Of a stretch of DNA of 60,968 bases, positions 17,984-27,370 are shown piece by piece. The notes beneath the pieces are model-generated. The model searched no databases, had not been told where the DNA came from, and worked only from the letters and a program-made list of their open reading frames with translations. The DNA is from a virus. The stretch is from IMG/VR virus record IMGVR_UViG_3300025886_000021, positions 1-60,968 of that record. One strand, written 5' to 3'. Every line of letters begins with the position of its first letter. Within the stretch, counting starts at the first letter, position 1. Both the position numbers and the translations under genes were made by a program.

Positions 17984-18991
17984 CTATTTATTATCTGTAT
18001 AATCGTCTGATGGAGTTGGTGTTATTGATTTTAAATTTGTTCCATTATTTCTTGCAGCTGCAAGGAATGCAGATAAAAATTGTTTATTTTTTGAAGTTGA
18101 TTTTCCTTTTAATAATTTTAATAGTGTCGCAGCATATTTTGCGCCAGCTTCTTCAGGTGTAGAATTTTTAAAATATTTATTAAAATCAGTTTCATATTTT
18201 TTGGCAGTATTCTCTAAATTTGTTTCAGTTGCATCAATTGGTACTGGTTCTGAATCTGTTTCTGCAGCGTCATCGGTTGTTGCTGGTGCAACTGGACTTG
18301 GCGATGGACTAGATGATGACAAACCTCCGCCACCGCCTAGTGTAGCACCTCCACCCATATCTGCTGCTGGGTCTGCTCCGGCATCTGCACCTGGGTCTGC
18401 TGCTGGGTCTTCACCTGGATCTGTTGTTGGGTCTGCTGCTGGGTCTGCTGCTGGGTCTGCTGCTGGGTCTGCTGCTGGATCGGCGCCTGGATCGGCACCT
18501 AAGTCTGCTGCTGGCTCGGCACCTGGATCTGTTGTTGGGGGTGGATCTATTGTTCCTTGTTCCATTACATAATTTTCACGAATAACTTTGGCAATTTTAT
18601 TACGTACATATTGTCGAATAATTTGTTCTTTTTGTGATTCATTCATTTCATAAACGCCATTTTCCATTGCATCTAAATATCCTTCACTATCTTCAATTTG
18701 TAATTTTTTAAATACCTCTCGAGCTTGTTTTGGAGAATATTCACCGTCTTGTACTTTTTTATATAAACGATTTTTAATCTCCGGTACCATATTTTCTATG
18801 TCATTAATTACTTCGCCGTTAATATTTCTAGGTACTAATGGTTGTACACCATCTACTAAATTAGGCACCATACCATGAGCGTCAGGTGCAGTATAATCTT
18901 TAAGATCTTTTCTTGCTGCAATCTTTTGTGATGCTTCAAAGTTTTTTGGTTTTGTGTATTTGCTGTTATGCTTTGTTTCGTTTTTTGCCAT
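17984..18991 (-). CDS. ADP-repeat low-complexity protein, possible head-internal protein
   Basis: 335 aa. The N-terminal 150 residues are ordinary and charged and end with KIAKVIRENYVMEQGT, which includes an I-R-E site and may be an internal tag. A run of about 60 residues of (A/G)DPA repeats follows (12-base tandem DNA repeat at 18359..18540), then Gly and Ser/Pro stretches. The C-terminal helical domain includes AAKYAATLL-like KYAATLLKLLKGK. Such repeats are flexible linkers. The neighbourhood (nucleotidyltransferase and terminase-proximal genes) suggests a virion or assembly protein. Function unknown. Confidence 0.65.
   Translation of the reverse strand: MAKNETKHNSKYTKPKNFEASQKIAARKDLKDYTAPDAHGMVPNLVDGVQPLVPRNINGEVINDIENMVPEIKNRLYKKVQDGEYSPKQAREVFKKLQIEDSEGYLDAMENGVYEMNESQKEQIIRQYVRNKIAKVIRENYVMEQGTIDPPPTTDPGAEPAADLGADPGADPAADPAADPAADPAADPTTDPGEDPAADPGADAGADPAADMGGGATLGGGGGLSSSSPSPSPVAPATTDDAAETDSEPVPIDATETNLENTAKKYETDFNKYFKNSTPEEAGAKYAATLLKLLKGKSTSKNKQFLSAFLAAARNNGTNLKSITPTPSDDYTDNK
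18359..18540. repeat. 12-base tandem repeat encoding ADPA
   Basis: Degenerate copies of GCTGCTGGGTCT (plus strand), perfect in the middle and decayed at the edges, in frame within the 335-aa gene. This is a slippage-prone microsatellite-like region. Confidence 0.9.
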
Positions 18992-19011
18992 TGTTTTATC
19001 CGTTTATTTAA

Positions 19012-19020
19012 TATAAATAT
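19012..19020 (-). promoter_or_regulatory. Late-promoter-like element
   Basis: ATATTTATA on the coding strand, 20 bases before the ADP-repeat gene; its last base is shared with the preceding stop codon. Confidence 0.55.
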
Positions 19021-21482
19021 TACCTTGCGTATTTTAACACTCCTAGTATCTGATTTACTGGAGCAAATGAACCAGTTAGCTTGTATGTGTTACCACCATA
19101 TGTAAATACTATGCCTTCAATTGGCACTATAGTATCAAAGCCACCCATTCGTTCAATTTTCTTTAATTGTGTTTCTAATTTTTTAAGTGTGTCAGGATTA
19201 TCTGATGTTTGCAAATCTTTAACCAATGACATTAAATCTGATTTAATTTGTTTAACTGCTTTTTTGGGACTTGCTGCTAAATAGTTTGTTATGTTTTTTA
19301 ACACTACCGCGCCAAGTTTTAAAAATATGGATTCAAATGGTTCTATATTTTGTTTTTGGTATGACTTGAAATCTTTTTTATCAAATGCAGATACCCATTC
19401 AGAAAATGATTCATTGTCTATCATTTTAACAACATTGTTTATTCTGGTAGACTTATCATTGAATGCCCAACGGTTAGTTAGTATTTCTAAAACCTCTTGC
19501 GGTATAGCATAATCCAATTGATATGCCTTTTCACGTACTACGTCTTTCCACCATGCTCTATGATATTCAGATACTTGATCCGTTTCTTTTAATCCGAATT
19601 GATTTTGTAATCCGTCTATTTCAGCAAAGAATGCCGATTGTTGATCTTCAAAATCTTCTATTCGTCCCATTTTTAATTTGTTAGGAGGAATAAATGAAAA
19701 TGTATTTTGCATATGAGCATTTGCATCTTGTATTACTTGTTGAAGCATAGTGCCTCCGGTAACATCAGTTTCAACTACTCTTCCATTTTCATCGTATTCT
19801 ACTAAATTGTGAAATTGAAGAACTGCTTGTTCATATGCAATAACATTGGTTGTAGCAGGATATATAATTTCCATGTTTGCAAATACACGACCGTTTTTAA
19901 ATATGCGTTGCAATGTTTCGGGAGATAATTTGCTTAAAGCGGCCGTTAAATCTTCTGTAGTAGCTTGAAATGCGTCAACTACTAATTTATAACCAGCTGC
20001 ACCTTCTTTACCATTTGCATCAATTGATTTCTGATATTTTACTTGAAATTCTGCATTTAATTCGTCGGGAGTTAATGGTTGTTTTCTAGTTTTTATTCCT
20101 CGTGCAAAGCCTGGCCGGCCGTTCTTCCAAGTTACTTGAATGTTTTGTCCGTCTGTCTTTTCAGTAACAGCTTCTTCAATATCGAGTCGACCTTCCAATG
20201 CTCTAGATACTATTTCTTTCATGTCATTGAAAGTTAAGCCGTGAGAGTCATAAGGATGATTCATGTGGCCTGCTGCACCGCCCTCTGTTATCAAAGATTC
20301 TATTGTGTATATTTTATCTTGCGGATTATTTGATCTCCATGGTCGTCGTTGCGACTTAACTGTTCTAGGAATCAATTTAATTTGTCCTAAACTTTGATCG
20401 AAGTGTAATTGAAATGGCATATGAATAGGAACGTCAAATTGATAATCTGATGTTACTGCTGATGGATTACCTTTCATTACTTGTTGAACTATTTCTTCTC
20501 CGTATTCTGATGATAAATCTAAAAATAAATTTTCTAAATCGTCTAATGTAATTGTTCCTTCATTTCTAGGATCATTTAATCTATCCATAAAATGTGTTGC
20601 ATAGCCTTGAAAATCTACATCTATACCATAACGTTTAAAAAATCTGTCTACGGTTGGTTCTATAGATTTTAATTCATCGCGCGTAATATAATTTTCATAT
20701 AATGGTGCACCAAATACAGTTTTACCAAATTTATTAAAATTATATGTAAATTCTTCGCCTCGACTACGATCTAAATATTTTCTTAGTTTTTTTATTTTCT
20801 TGTCGTGAGCTTTAGCCATTTTTGGAGTTTGGTATCCTTCTACAACTTCATCGACATCTTCTGCCAATTGTTTACCCCACCAATCTTTGCTAAATAAAGA
20901 CTCTTGCATTCCTTTGAGCATTTGCCATATGTTTTTTATTATGGCTTCTCTAGCTCCAGGATATGATGATGCAAATGTTTCATAGTCATCATTAGCTATT
21001 GCTTGACGAACTGTGCTGGCTGATATTGGCTCGCCTCCTCCATATGCTAATGGATCTACATTTATTTCTAATGGATTGACTTCAACACCATTGGCAATTG
21101 TTCTGCCTTTTTTATCACCAACCGTTTTATACTTTTCCACGTTGCTACCAAAACTTAAAGTTCGGGCATAATCATCTCCTTTTTGAGAAGCTGCCATGGC
21201 ATATGTTCCTTGGTGATCTGGTGGTAATGCAAAAAGATATTCATATGCGGCCATTATTGGACTATTAAAATCTGTGGACTGTATGTATATATTTGAATTG
21301 TTGTTGAGTAGTTTGAATATTTCAATGCTATCTTCACGACTTACACCGTCTCGTTCTTTTGGACCGATAAGCATGATTACACGTTCTACATTAGAAGAAT
21401 TTGCATAGCGTTGTGCTAATGCTAAATGGGCACCTGTTAATGGTTTAAACCCGCCTGGAAAAAGTACTGTAGTTTCGTTCAT
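19020..21482 (-). CDS. Bifunctional nucleotidyltransferase and ligase-like protein
   Basis: 820 aa. The N-terminal domain (about 1-190) is a cytidylyltransferase-fold enzyme: LFPGGFKPLTGAHLALA has the (T/H)xGH-type motif (T16-H19), and ISASTVRQAI (153-162) is the ISxxxxR-type motif. The C-terminal domain (about 400-820) carries covalent-nucleotidyltransferase (RNA/DNA ligase) motifs: EKTDGQNI (K442 would be adenylylated), ANMEIIYP (motif III), and EGIVFTY with YKLTGSF near the end (motifs IV/V). Between the domains lies LITEGGAAGHMNHPYD, with an I-T-E site (398-400) where gp21 could separate the halves. An ATATTTATA element is only 4 bases from the ATG. Substrates are unknown; NAD or RNA-end chemistry is possible. 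Confidence 0.78.
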   Translation of the reverse strand: MNETTVLFPGGFKPLTGAHLALAQRYANSSNVERVIMLIGPKERDGVSREDSIEIFKLLNNNSNIYIQSTDFNSPIMAAYEYLFALPPDHQGTYAMAASQKGDDYARTLSFGSNVEKYKTVGDKKGRTIANGVEVNPLEINVDPLAYGGGEPISASTVRQAIANDDYETFASSYPGAREAIIKNIWQMLKGMQESLFSKDWWGKQLAEDVDEVVEGYQTPKMAKAHDKKIKKLRKYLDRSRGEEFTYNFNKFGKTVFGAPLYENYITRDELKSIEPTVDRFFKRYGIDVDFQGYATHFMDRLNDPRNEGTITLDDLENLFLDLSSEYGEEIVQQVMKGNPSAVTSDYQFDVPIHMPFQLHFDQSLGQIKLIPRTVKSQRRPWRSNNPQDKIYTIESLITEGGAAGHMNHPYDSHGLTFNDMKEIVSRALEGRLDIEEAVTEKTDGQNIQVTWKNGRPGFARGIKTRKQPLTPDELNAEFQVKYQKSIDANGKEGAAGYKLVVDAFQATTEDLTAALSKLSPETLQRIFKNGRVFANMEIIYPATTNVIAYEQAVLQFHNLVEYDENGRVVETDVTGGTMLQQVIQDANAHMQNTFSFIPPNKLKMGRIEDFEDQQSAFFAEIDGLQNQFGLKETDQVSEYHRAWWKDVVREKAYQLDYAIPQEVLEILTNRWAFNDKSTRINNVVKMIDNESFSEWVSAFDKKDFKSYQKQNIEPFESIFLKLGAVVLKNITNYLAASPKKAVKQIKSDLMSLVKDLQTSDNPDTLKKLETQLKKIERMGGFDTIVPIEGIVFTYGGNTYKLTGSFAPVNQILGVLKYAR

Positions 21483-21486
21483 TTTA

Positions 21487-21495
21487 TATAAATAT
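21487..21495 (-). promoter_or_regulatory. Late-promoter-like element abutting a start codon
   Basis: ATATTTATA on the coding strand, only 4 bases before the ATG at 21482 and with no room for a Shine-Dalgarno. If it is a promoter, the message would be nearly leaderless. Confidence 0.45.
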
Positions 21496-21506
21496 GTTTA
21501 ATTAAA

Positions 21507-24221
21507 TTATCCTGGTGGTAGTGGTGCTAAAGGTGGCGTTGTTGCTCCACCAACTGTTCTACTTGTTCTAAATACAAAATTTTTCATTTTTAATAATGAA
21601 TCTAGGTGTCCTGCGCCTGGATGTTGTGCTATTAAAAAAACTTTAACAAATGTACCTTGAAAATTATCTAAATTATTTCCTGAAACGAGTTCAGTAGTAC
21701 GACCAGTCGATCCTGTATCTCCAGCACCAATTACTGATAATAATGTTGTAGTACTTAATAAAGTAGAATTACTCCAAGAATCGTAATGATCTGCAGTATC
21801 ATCTGATATTGATGATGTATAGCTAGCAGATTGTATATATACAGCTGTTTGTAAACTTTTATTTGACCCAGCTGAGTTCCTAAATTCAAGCATACATGAT
21901 AATTGCATTCTTGTTTCTCCAGGTAGTATAAACGTTTCAAATACCGATGCCGTTACTGGAGTTCCTCCACTTGTTCCAATATTTCCGGTATGTGTAAATT
22001 CATCTCTATCAAAATAAACTACTCGGCCTATATTTTTTCCATCTACAAATTCATTGTTACTATCAAATAATGTGTTTCCTCCTTGCTGAGCGATAAAACT
22101 AGATGCAGTAACATCTCCTTCTGGTGTTAAATGAAATCCACTTGCAGATATTTCTATGTTGCTATCACTACCACTTATAAACGCAGTATTTGGATCACCT
22201 AGAAAGAAATTTTGTGTTGCTATATATATTTCATCGTCGGCAGTAGAATATCTAAAATAACTACTGTTGTCTAAATATAATTCTAAACCAACGCCACTAT
22301 ATGCAACTCCGCCTTTTGTTCCTGCACTTCCTTGTAACGCACTACCACTCCAAAGAAGAAATCCAGGGTATCCTGCAGCAAATCCGTCATACCCTAACGA
22401 TCTAACAAACCCTGTTCCTGCATTACCTGTTATAGCTACTCCACTATTCAATGAATCTGCTACATATAAAGATCCAGTAAGCATTGAAAAATCACCGTCA
22501 ACATAACGATTACCACCTTCCCAATCTTTGTCATATACATATGTTATTTGTTTACTAGCAACTCCGTCTACATTATAATATTCTACTTTAAAAGATATTT
22601 GATTGTCTATTTTATGTGTAGTTTCTACAAATGTTTTTATTCTAGTATAATTAGGAGTATAGCCAACATCATTATCTGTTGTTACGTGCGCATCTGCTAA
22701 TTGCCATTGTCCAGATTCTATTACAAATATTATGCTACCATGACCAGTTCCATCAGCATTAAAACTAAATGTTTTATTGTCAAATACTTGGGACTCCCCA
22801 TTCATTCGTATTTCACCAACACGTTTTCCTAACTGTTTTGGTAAATCTTGATTGAATAAATCAGTAGTGTCACCGTCAAAAGCACTTCCGGACATATATA
22901 CCGCTATAACTGGGTCTGCAAAATTGTCTGCAGATTGTTTTATTCCATATGCATCAAATGTAACTTTATATGCCGAGTCTTTAATAAATACTCCTTTATA
23001 TGCATCTTTATTTTGAAATGTTACAACATAATTATTTGGAGTAATATCTACACCACTAACAATTTTTACAGCGGCATCTAATTCTGTTACTTGTGAACTA
23101 GTTGTAGGAGTTGTTGTTTCCGTTGCCCCAGTATACACATGACCTTCCCAATATGTGTCGATTGTAGTTTGAGATTTTAATTCTCCTATACTAATGTCTG
23201 GTAACAAAGAAGATGTGCTAGGAACAAGTATTTCTGTTTCTTCTAATTCTACATCATTAACTAATTCCCAAGTACCAACTGTGCCTTTATTATTTGTATA
23301 AACTTTTGTTCGACTAACATCACCTGTTGCTGGTTCTAATCCTTCAAGTTGAATATATGCAAATGATTGTGAGTTTTCTGTTTCAACATATGTTGGAGTA
23401 GCTTCATATGTTAATGAAAATGAACTATTTTTGAATTCTGAGTATATATGTGGAAATATACTTTCGCTACTATACACCGTATACTCTTTGTCTAATAAAG
23501 CTGTAGTTGGAGTTAATATCTTTTTAATCGTCGACACGTAAGGTGTGGTAACAACCGGATACGCAGGTGTAGGCGTAGGATTTACTGGAGATGAAACAGT
23601 AATGGTTCCTGTATTCATGTCGGTAATAAATGTACCGCCGGTTAATTCCGCAACTGGTTGTCCGTTTAAGGATGTAAAATTAACTGTACCGGTACTATAT
23701 ACAGGAAACTGAGTAGTAGCATATTGTCTATCTAATTGAACTCCTATCTGTTCAGATATAGTAACTGTTGGTAATGTTTCAAATATTATTTCCGAATTAT
23801 TAGAAACCATTGGATTAATTGGAACTGTTCTTGTCCATTTAACATTTGCTTTACCTTGCCATTCAATTGGCGCAGGTACATCTTGTATTACAGATGCTTC
23901 GGCAATCAATGTAATAGTACAATCTCCTGGAGATGTATCTTCGTATATATAAATTGCAATTACTCGACTTTCATCTTCGTCTATATAATCTACAACTTCA
24001 GTATATATAGTATCTCCATTATAATCTAAAACCTCAATATTTAATATACCGCCGGTAGTTAAATTTGTAGGATGACCTCGTAGTTTAAAAAGATTTTTTC
24101 CAGCTGTAAGTCGTAATGGAAATTCTGATATCTGAAAATAGTCTGGAGATGTTAATGTTTTATCTATATAAAAAACTGGAATAAATTCTAAACCTTTATA
24201 GACTGCTTCTTTTCGTTCCAT
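21507..24221 (-). CDS. Large tail-fibre-like structural protein
   Basis: 904 aa, beta-rich. The N-terminal region has immunoglobulin-like segments (FPLRLTAGKNLFKLRGHPTN, TGGILNIEVLDYNGDTIYTE). A middle Ser/Thr-rich region follows. The C-terminal half resembles fibre proteins (GNAGTGFVRSLGYDGF, SNIEISASGFHLTPEGDVTA, then a domain ending VGGATTPPLAPLPPG). No enzymatic motif was seen. It is placed between recombination genes and the nucleotidyltransferase, apart from the baseplate block, with its own late-promoter-like element upstream. Probably a virion decoration or receptor-binding protein. Confidence 0.65.
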   Translation of the reverse strand: MERKEAVYKGLEFIPVFYIDKTLTSPDYFQISEFPLRLTAGKNLFKLRGHPTNLTTGGILNIEVLDYNGDTIYTEVVDYIDEDESRVIAIYIYEDTSPGDCTITLIAEASVIQDVPAPIEWQGKANVKWTRTVPINPMVSNNSEIIFETLPTVTISEQIGVQLDRQYATTQFPVYSTGTVNFTSLNGQPVAELTGGTFITDMNTGTITVSSPVNPTPTPAYPVVTTPYVSTIKKILTPTTALLDKEYTVYSSESIFPHIYSEFKNSSFSLTYEATPTYVETENSQSFAYIQLEGLEPATGDVSRTKVYTNNKGTVGTWELVNDVELEETEILVPSTSSLLPDISIGELKSQTTIDTYWEGHVYTGATETTTPTTSSQVTELDAAVKIVSGVDITPNNYVVTFQNKDAYKGVFIKDSAYKVTFDAYGIKQSADNFADPVIAVYMSGSAFDGDTTDLFNQDLPKQLGKRVGEIRMNGESQVFDNKTFSFNADGTGHGSIIFVIESGQWQLADAHVTTDNDVGYTPNYTRIKTFVETTHKIDNQISFKVEYYNVDGVASKQITYVYDKDWEGGNRYVDGDFSMLTGSLYVADSLNSGVAITGNAGTGFVRSLGYDGFAAGYPGFLLWSGSALQGSAGTKGGVAYSGVGLELYLDNSSYFRYSTADDEIYIATQNFFLGDPNTAFISGSDSNIEISASGFHLTPEGDVTASSFIAQQGGNTLFDSNNEFVDGKNIGRVVYFDRDEFTHTGNIGTSGGTPVTASVFETFILPGETRMQLSCMLEFRNSAGSNKSLQTAVYIQSASYTSSISDDTADHYDSWSNSTLLSTTTLLSVIGAGDTGSTGRTTELVSGNNLDNFQGTFVKVFLIAQHPGAGHLDSLLKMKNFVFRTSRTVGGATTPPLAPLPPG

Positions 24222-24239
24222 GGATATATATACTTTTTA

Positions 24240-24248
24240 TATAAATAT
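24240..24248 (-). promoter_or_regulatory. Late-promoter-like element
   Basis: ATATTTATA on the coding strand, 18 bases before the 904-aa structural gene. Confidence 0.55.
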
Positions 24249-27200
24249 CAAACATGAAGAATCTGGCTGTATCCGTCAGTTTTATTTACTTCTATTAAAT
24301 TGTCTACCATATCTCGCATAGTATCTACGTGTGATATAATAATTGAAAAATCAAATTTAGTTCGAAAATAATCAAATAGATTTGCAACGGCAGAAATATG
24401 TTCAGCATCTAAACTACCCCAGCCTTCATCTATTGCAATAAAATTAGGGCGAGGCAAAGCAGAAACATTGATAAGTGCTATTCGTATTGCTAAACTAGAT
24501 ATAAATCTTTCCATACCACTCGTTAATTCTAACGGCCAATAATTGTCTTGATCATATATAATATATCCGTTAATATTTTTACCATCAGTATTCATAACCA
24601 TGTTAAAATCTACTACTTGATTTAAAACATTGTTTATTTCTGATTCTATTTTAGGAATTGCCTTTGATATTAATTCATATGGGATACCATCTCGCTTAAC
24701 TGATTTTAAATAATATTCATATGCTTTATATTCTGTTTCTAATTGCTGATATGTTTCCAATTGCTCAAGTGCTGTTTTCTTTTTTGTTTTAGCAACTTGT
24801 ATTTCACCATGATTAGTTTTAATTTGATCTTGAAGTGTTTTTATCTGGCCGGTAATTGTATCAATTTTACCTTTACATTCACTAATAGTTGTATCTACAC
24901 TTTTATTCCAAACTATCGCAGATTCATTTCTTTTAAATGAGTCTTGCCGTTCTATGTTATTTTCTAATTCTGTTTCTTTAGTTTGAAGATCATTTTCATG
25001 GATTTGAAGTTGTAGTTCATATATTTCAATTTTATTTTTATATGTGTCAATATTACTATTTGATTGATTATATTCATCAAGGCGCGTTCGATATACAGTT
25101 AAACTATTATATATAATATTATTTAATTCAATATTATCTTGAATATCTGTTAATACTTTTCTATCTTGGTCAATATCGTTCTTGGCTTGAATTGCATCTT
25201 GCACGAAAACGTTAGACACACAGTATTCACAATTTGGGTCATATTTGTGCGTTTCAAGATGTTCAATTTTTGTTTGCTTATCATTTACTATTCTTTGTTG
25301 TTTTTTTAGTTCTTCTCGTAAACCGTCAATTTTAAATTCAGTATCTGTTAATTGTTTGTCTTTGTCTTTTAAGTCGTCGACATTGTAATTTTGTACATTT
25401 AACGCATTTTCAATGATATCAATTTTACGTTGATTATTTGAAATTGTTTGTTCTGTTTCTTCAATTGTTTGCTGAAGTTCTTCTATTTTTTCAGTTAAAT
25501 CAGTTTCAGCTTTCTGTAATGTTTTAATGTCATCACCGTCGTAACTCGTAGGCTTTTTTGTTTCAATTAATTGTACTATAGAATCTTGCAATTTGTTTCT
25601 TTTATCTTGTTTATCCGATTCTTTTTTATTAGTATCAGTAATTAATTTTTCATTATTTTTTATAATAGCATCTGTAGATGTTATTGTTTCTGCAAAATCA
25701 GTTTTCTTAAATGCTTTAAGGCGTCCTGATGTCTCTTTTATTTCATCTGTTGCTAAATGATAAAGTTGTTCAAATACAGTAATATCTAAAAATTGAGATA
25801 ACAAGTCTTTTCGTTCTCGTTGTGATTTTTCTATAAAATTATTATTATCTGCTTGTAAAGAAAATGCAGTTAAAATAAAATCATTATATGTTCCTAAATA
25901 ACGACGTATACTTTTATTTGTATCACTTCGTTCATCGCCATTTAAATTTTCTGTTTCAGTATAAAAGTTAACATCGACCTTTACATGTTTATCTTTCTTT
26001 TTTGTTCCAACACGTTCAATTGTATAAAGAACATCATTCATTTTAAATTTAAACACTCCGCGGAATCCAGATTTTTTATTGTTTAACACTTCATGAGCTT
26101 TGCTTGTTTTACTGCATTTGTCAAATATAGTATATGTTATAGCATCCAATAAACTTGACTTACCGCTTGTATTCGCAGCAAATAAACCACAGACATCACT
26201 CATTTTATTGAAGTCTACATTGTTACCAGAGCCATATGAAAACATGTTGTCAAATTCAAATGATACCGGATGCCATGTTATATGACGAACTGATTCAACT
26301 GCAGGTAGTTTAGAATTGATAGATCGATTAATATGTCTTATTGCATCTAACTCATCTGTAGTTGCTTGTGGAAATTTAGTGTTAATAAAGTCAGTTAACA
26401 GAGTATTTTGATATTCAACGTCTCGAACATTGCCAATCGTAATAGTTCCAGATTCAGTATTGTTTTGTGCGGATATGGTTCGTTGTATGGTAATGTCTTG
26501 AACATTGTATTTTTTACGAATCATGGTAACCAATCGTTTCATGTCTGATGCACTGGTTTCATTGAACTTGATTCTTATTCTAGGCTTGTTAGGCATCCGA
26601 TGTGGTGACTTGACAATTTGAGAGCCTTCTGTTTCTATAGTTACATATCCATAATCATTGTGTATTTCTACAAATTCAGCTTTGCGTGTTTCTACGTCCC
26701 AAACAAGTATTCCATGGTCTAATGCTTCACCGTGATTTTGTTGTATTAAAGATCCAGGGTATGCAATAGTTTCTGTTAAGAATTGAGCTGGTTTATGAAT
26801 GTCACCTAGTAGTGTCATGTCGTGTCCAGAAAACAAGTCAGTAGTAACATGCTCATTGGATATTTCATATCCTATATCTGTTTTAGCAGAATGCACGGCA
26901 CCATGGTGTAATGCAATCTTCAAGTTGTCTGTTACAATGTCTTCGCCTTTTATGTATTGAGCAGGCTCAATATCAACAGCCATATGATTCCAAGTTATTC
27001 CAGCAAAATCAAATATTCCATTATCTTTTATAAAAACAATATTGTCATTAGCAATCATGTCCAATACCGGAGACAATGCATCTTCACGATATAAATTGTT
27101 TAGATTCATGTCATGATTACCAAGAATAACAATTGTAGGAATATTGAATCCTCGAAAGAAATCAGTAAGCATTCTAATTAATTCGGGGGACATGTCCAAT

Positions 27201-27370
27201 TTACTATGAACAATATCTCCAGTAACTACTGCTATACTATTTTCAGTTTTAGTCTTATTAATATATTCAAACATGTTTTCAAATACATGTCGATATTCTT
27301 TGTGTCGTTTCAACGTACGAATATGCACGTCGGATATATGATAAATTTTATCTGCTTTTGTTATTTCCAT
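24248..27370 (-). CDS. Single-chain Mre11-Rad50 (gp47-gp46 / SbcD-SbcC) fusion
   Basis: 1040 aa. Residues 1-350 form an Mre11/SbcD metallophosphatase: ISDVHIR (D14, H16), GDIVHS (51-56), GNHDMN (84-89), LHHGAVHS (154-161), LLGDIHKP. Residues 360-1040 form the Rad50/SbcC ATPase: Walker A ANTSGKSS (399-406), coiled coils, a zinc hook CEYC (C714, C717), the ABC signature LTSGMERF (949-956), Walker B FIAIDEGWGSLD (977-988) and the H-loop ISHVD. In T4 these are separate gp47 and gp46, which resect DNA ends for recombination-dependent replication. The reading frame is continuous with no internal stop. It overlaps the primase gene by 10 bases. All catalytic motifs look intact. Confidence 0.93.
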   Translation of the reverse strand: MEITKADKIYHISDVHIRTLKRHKEYRHVFENMFEYINKTKTENSIAVVTGDIVHSKLDMSPELIRMLTDFFRGFNIPTIVILGNHDMNLNNLYREDALSPVLDMIANDNIVFIKDNGIFDFAGITWNHMAVDIEPAQYIKGEDIVTDNLKIALHHGAVHSAKTDIGYEISNEHVTTDLFSGHDMTLLGDIHKPAQFLTETIAYPGSLIQQNHGEALDHGILVWDVETRKAEFVEIHNDYGYVTIETEGSQIVKSPHRMPNKPRIRIKFNETSASDMKRLVTMIRKKYNVQDITIQRTISAQNNTESGTITIGNVRDVEYQNTLLTDFINTKFPQATTDELDAIRHINRSINSKLPAVESVRHITWHPVSFEFDNMFSYGSGNNVDFNKMSDVCGLFAANTSGKSSLLDAITYTIFDKCSKTSKAHEVLNNKKSGFRGVFKFKMNDVLYTIERVGTKKKDKHVKVDVNFYTETENLNGDERSDTNKSIRRYLGTYNDFILTAFSLQADNNNFIEKSQRERKDLLSQFLDITVFEQLYHLATDEIKETSGRLKAFKKTDFAETITSTDAIIKNNEKLITDTNKKESDKQDKRNKLQDSIVQLIETKKPTSYDGDDIKTLQKAETDLTEKIEELQQTIEETEQTISNNQRKIDIIENALNVQNYNVDDLKDKDKQLTDTEFKIDGLREELKKQQRIVNDKQTKIEHLETHKYDPNCEYCVSNVFVQDAIQAKNDIDQDRKVLTDIQDNIELNNIIYNSLTVYRTRLDEYNQSNSNIDTYKNKIEIYELQLQIHENDLQTKETELENNIERQDSFKRNESAIVWNKSVDTTISECKGKIDTITGQIKTLQDQIKTNHGEIQVAKTKKKTALEQLETYQQLETEYKAYEYYLKSVKRDGIPYELISKAIPKIESEINNVLNQVVDFNMVMNTDGKNINGYIIYDQDNYWPLELTSGMERFISSLAIRIALINVSALPRPNFIAIDEGWGSLDAEHISAVANLFDYFRTKFDFSIIISHVDTMRDMVDNLIEVNKTDGYSQILHV

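Noticed and set aside
18359-18540. CRISPR array
   Set aside because: Contiguous 12-base units without spacers, inside a coding frame.
18201-18572. Plus-strand 123-aa frame opposite the ADPA repeat
   Set aside because: An artefact of the tandem repeat being open in several frames; the minus-strand gene has the Shine-Dalgarno and flanking gene order.
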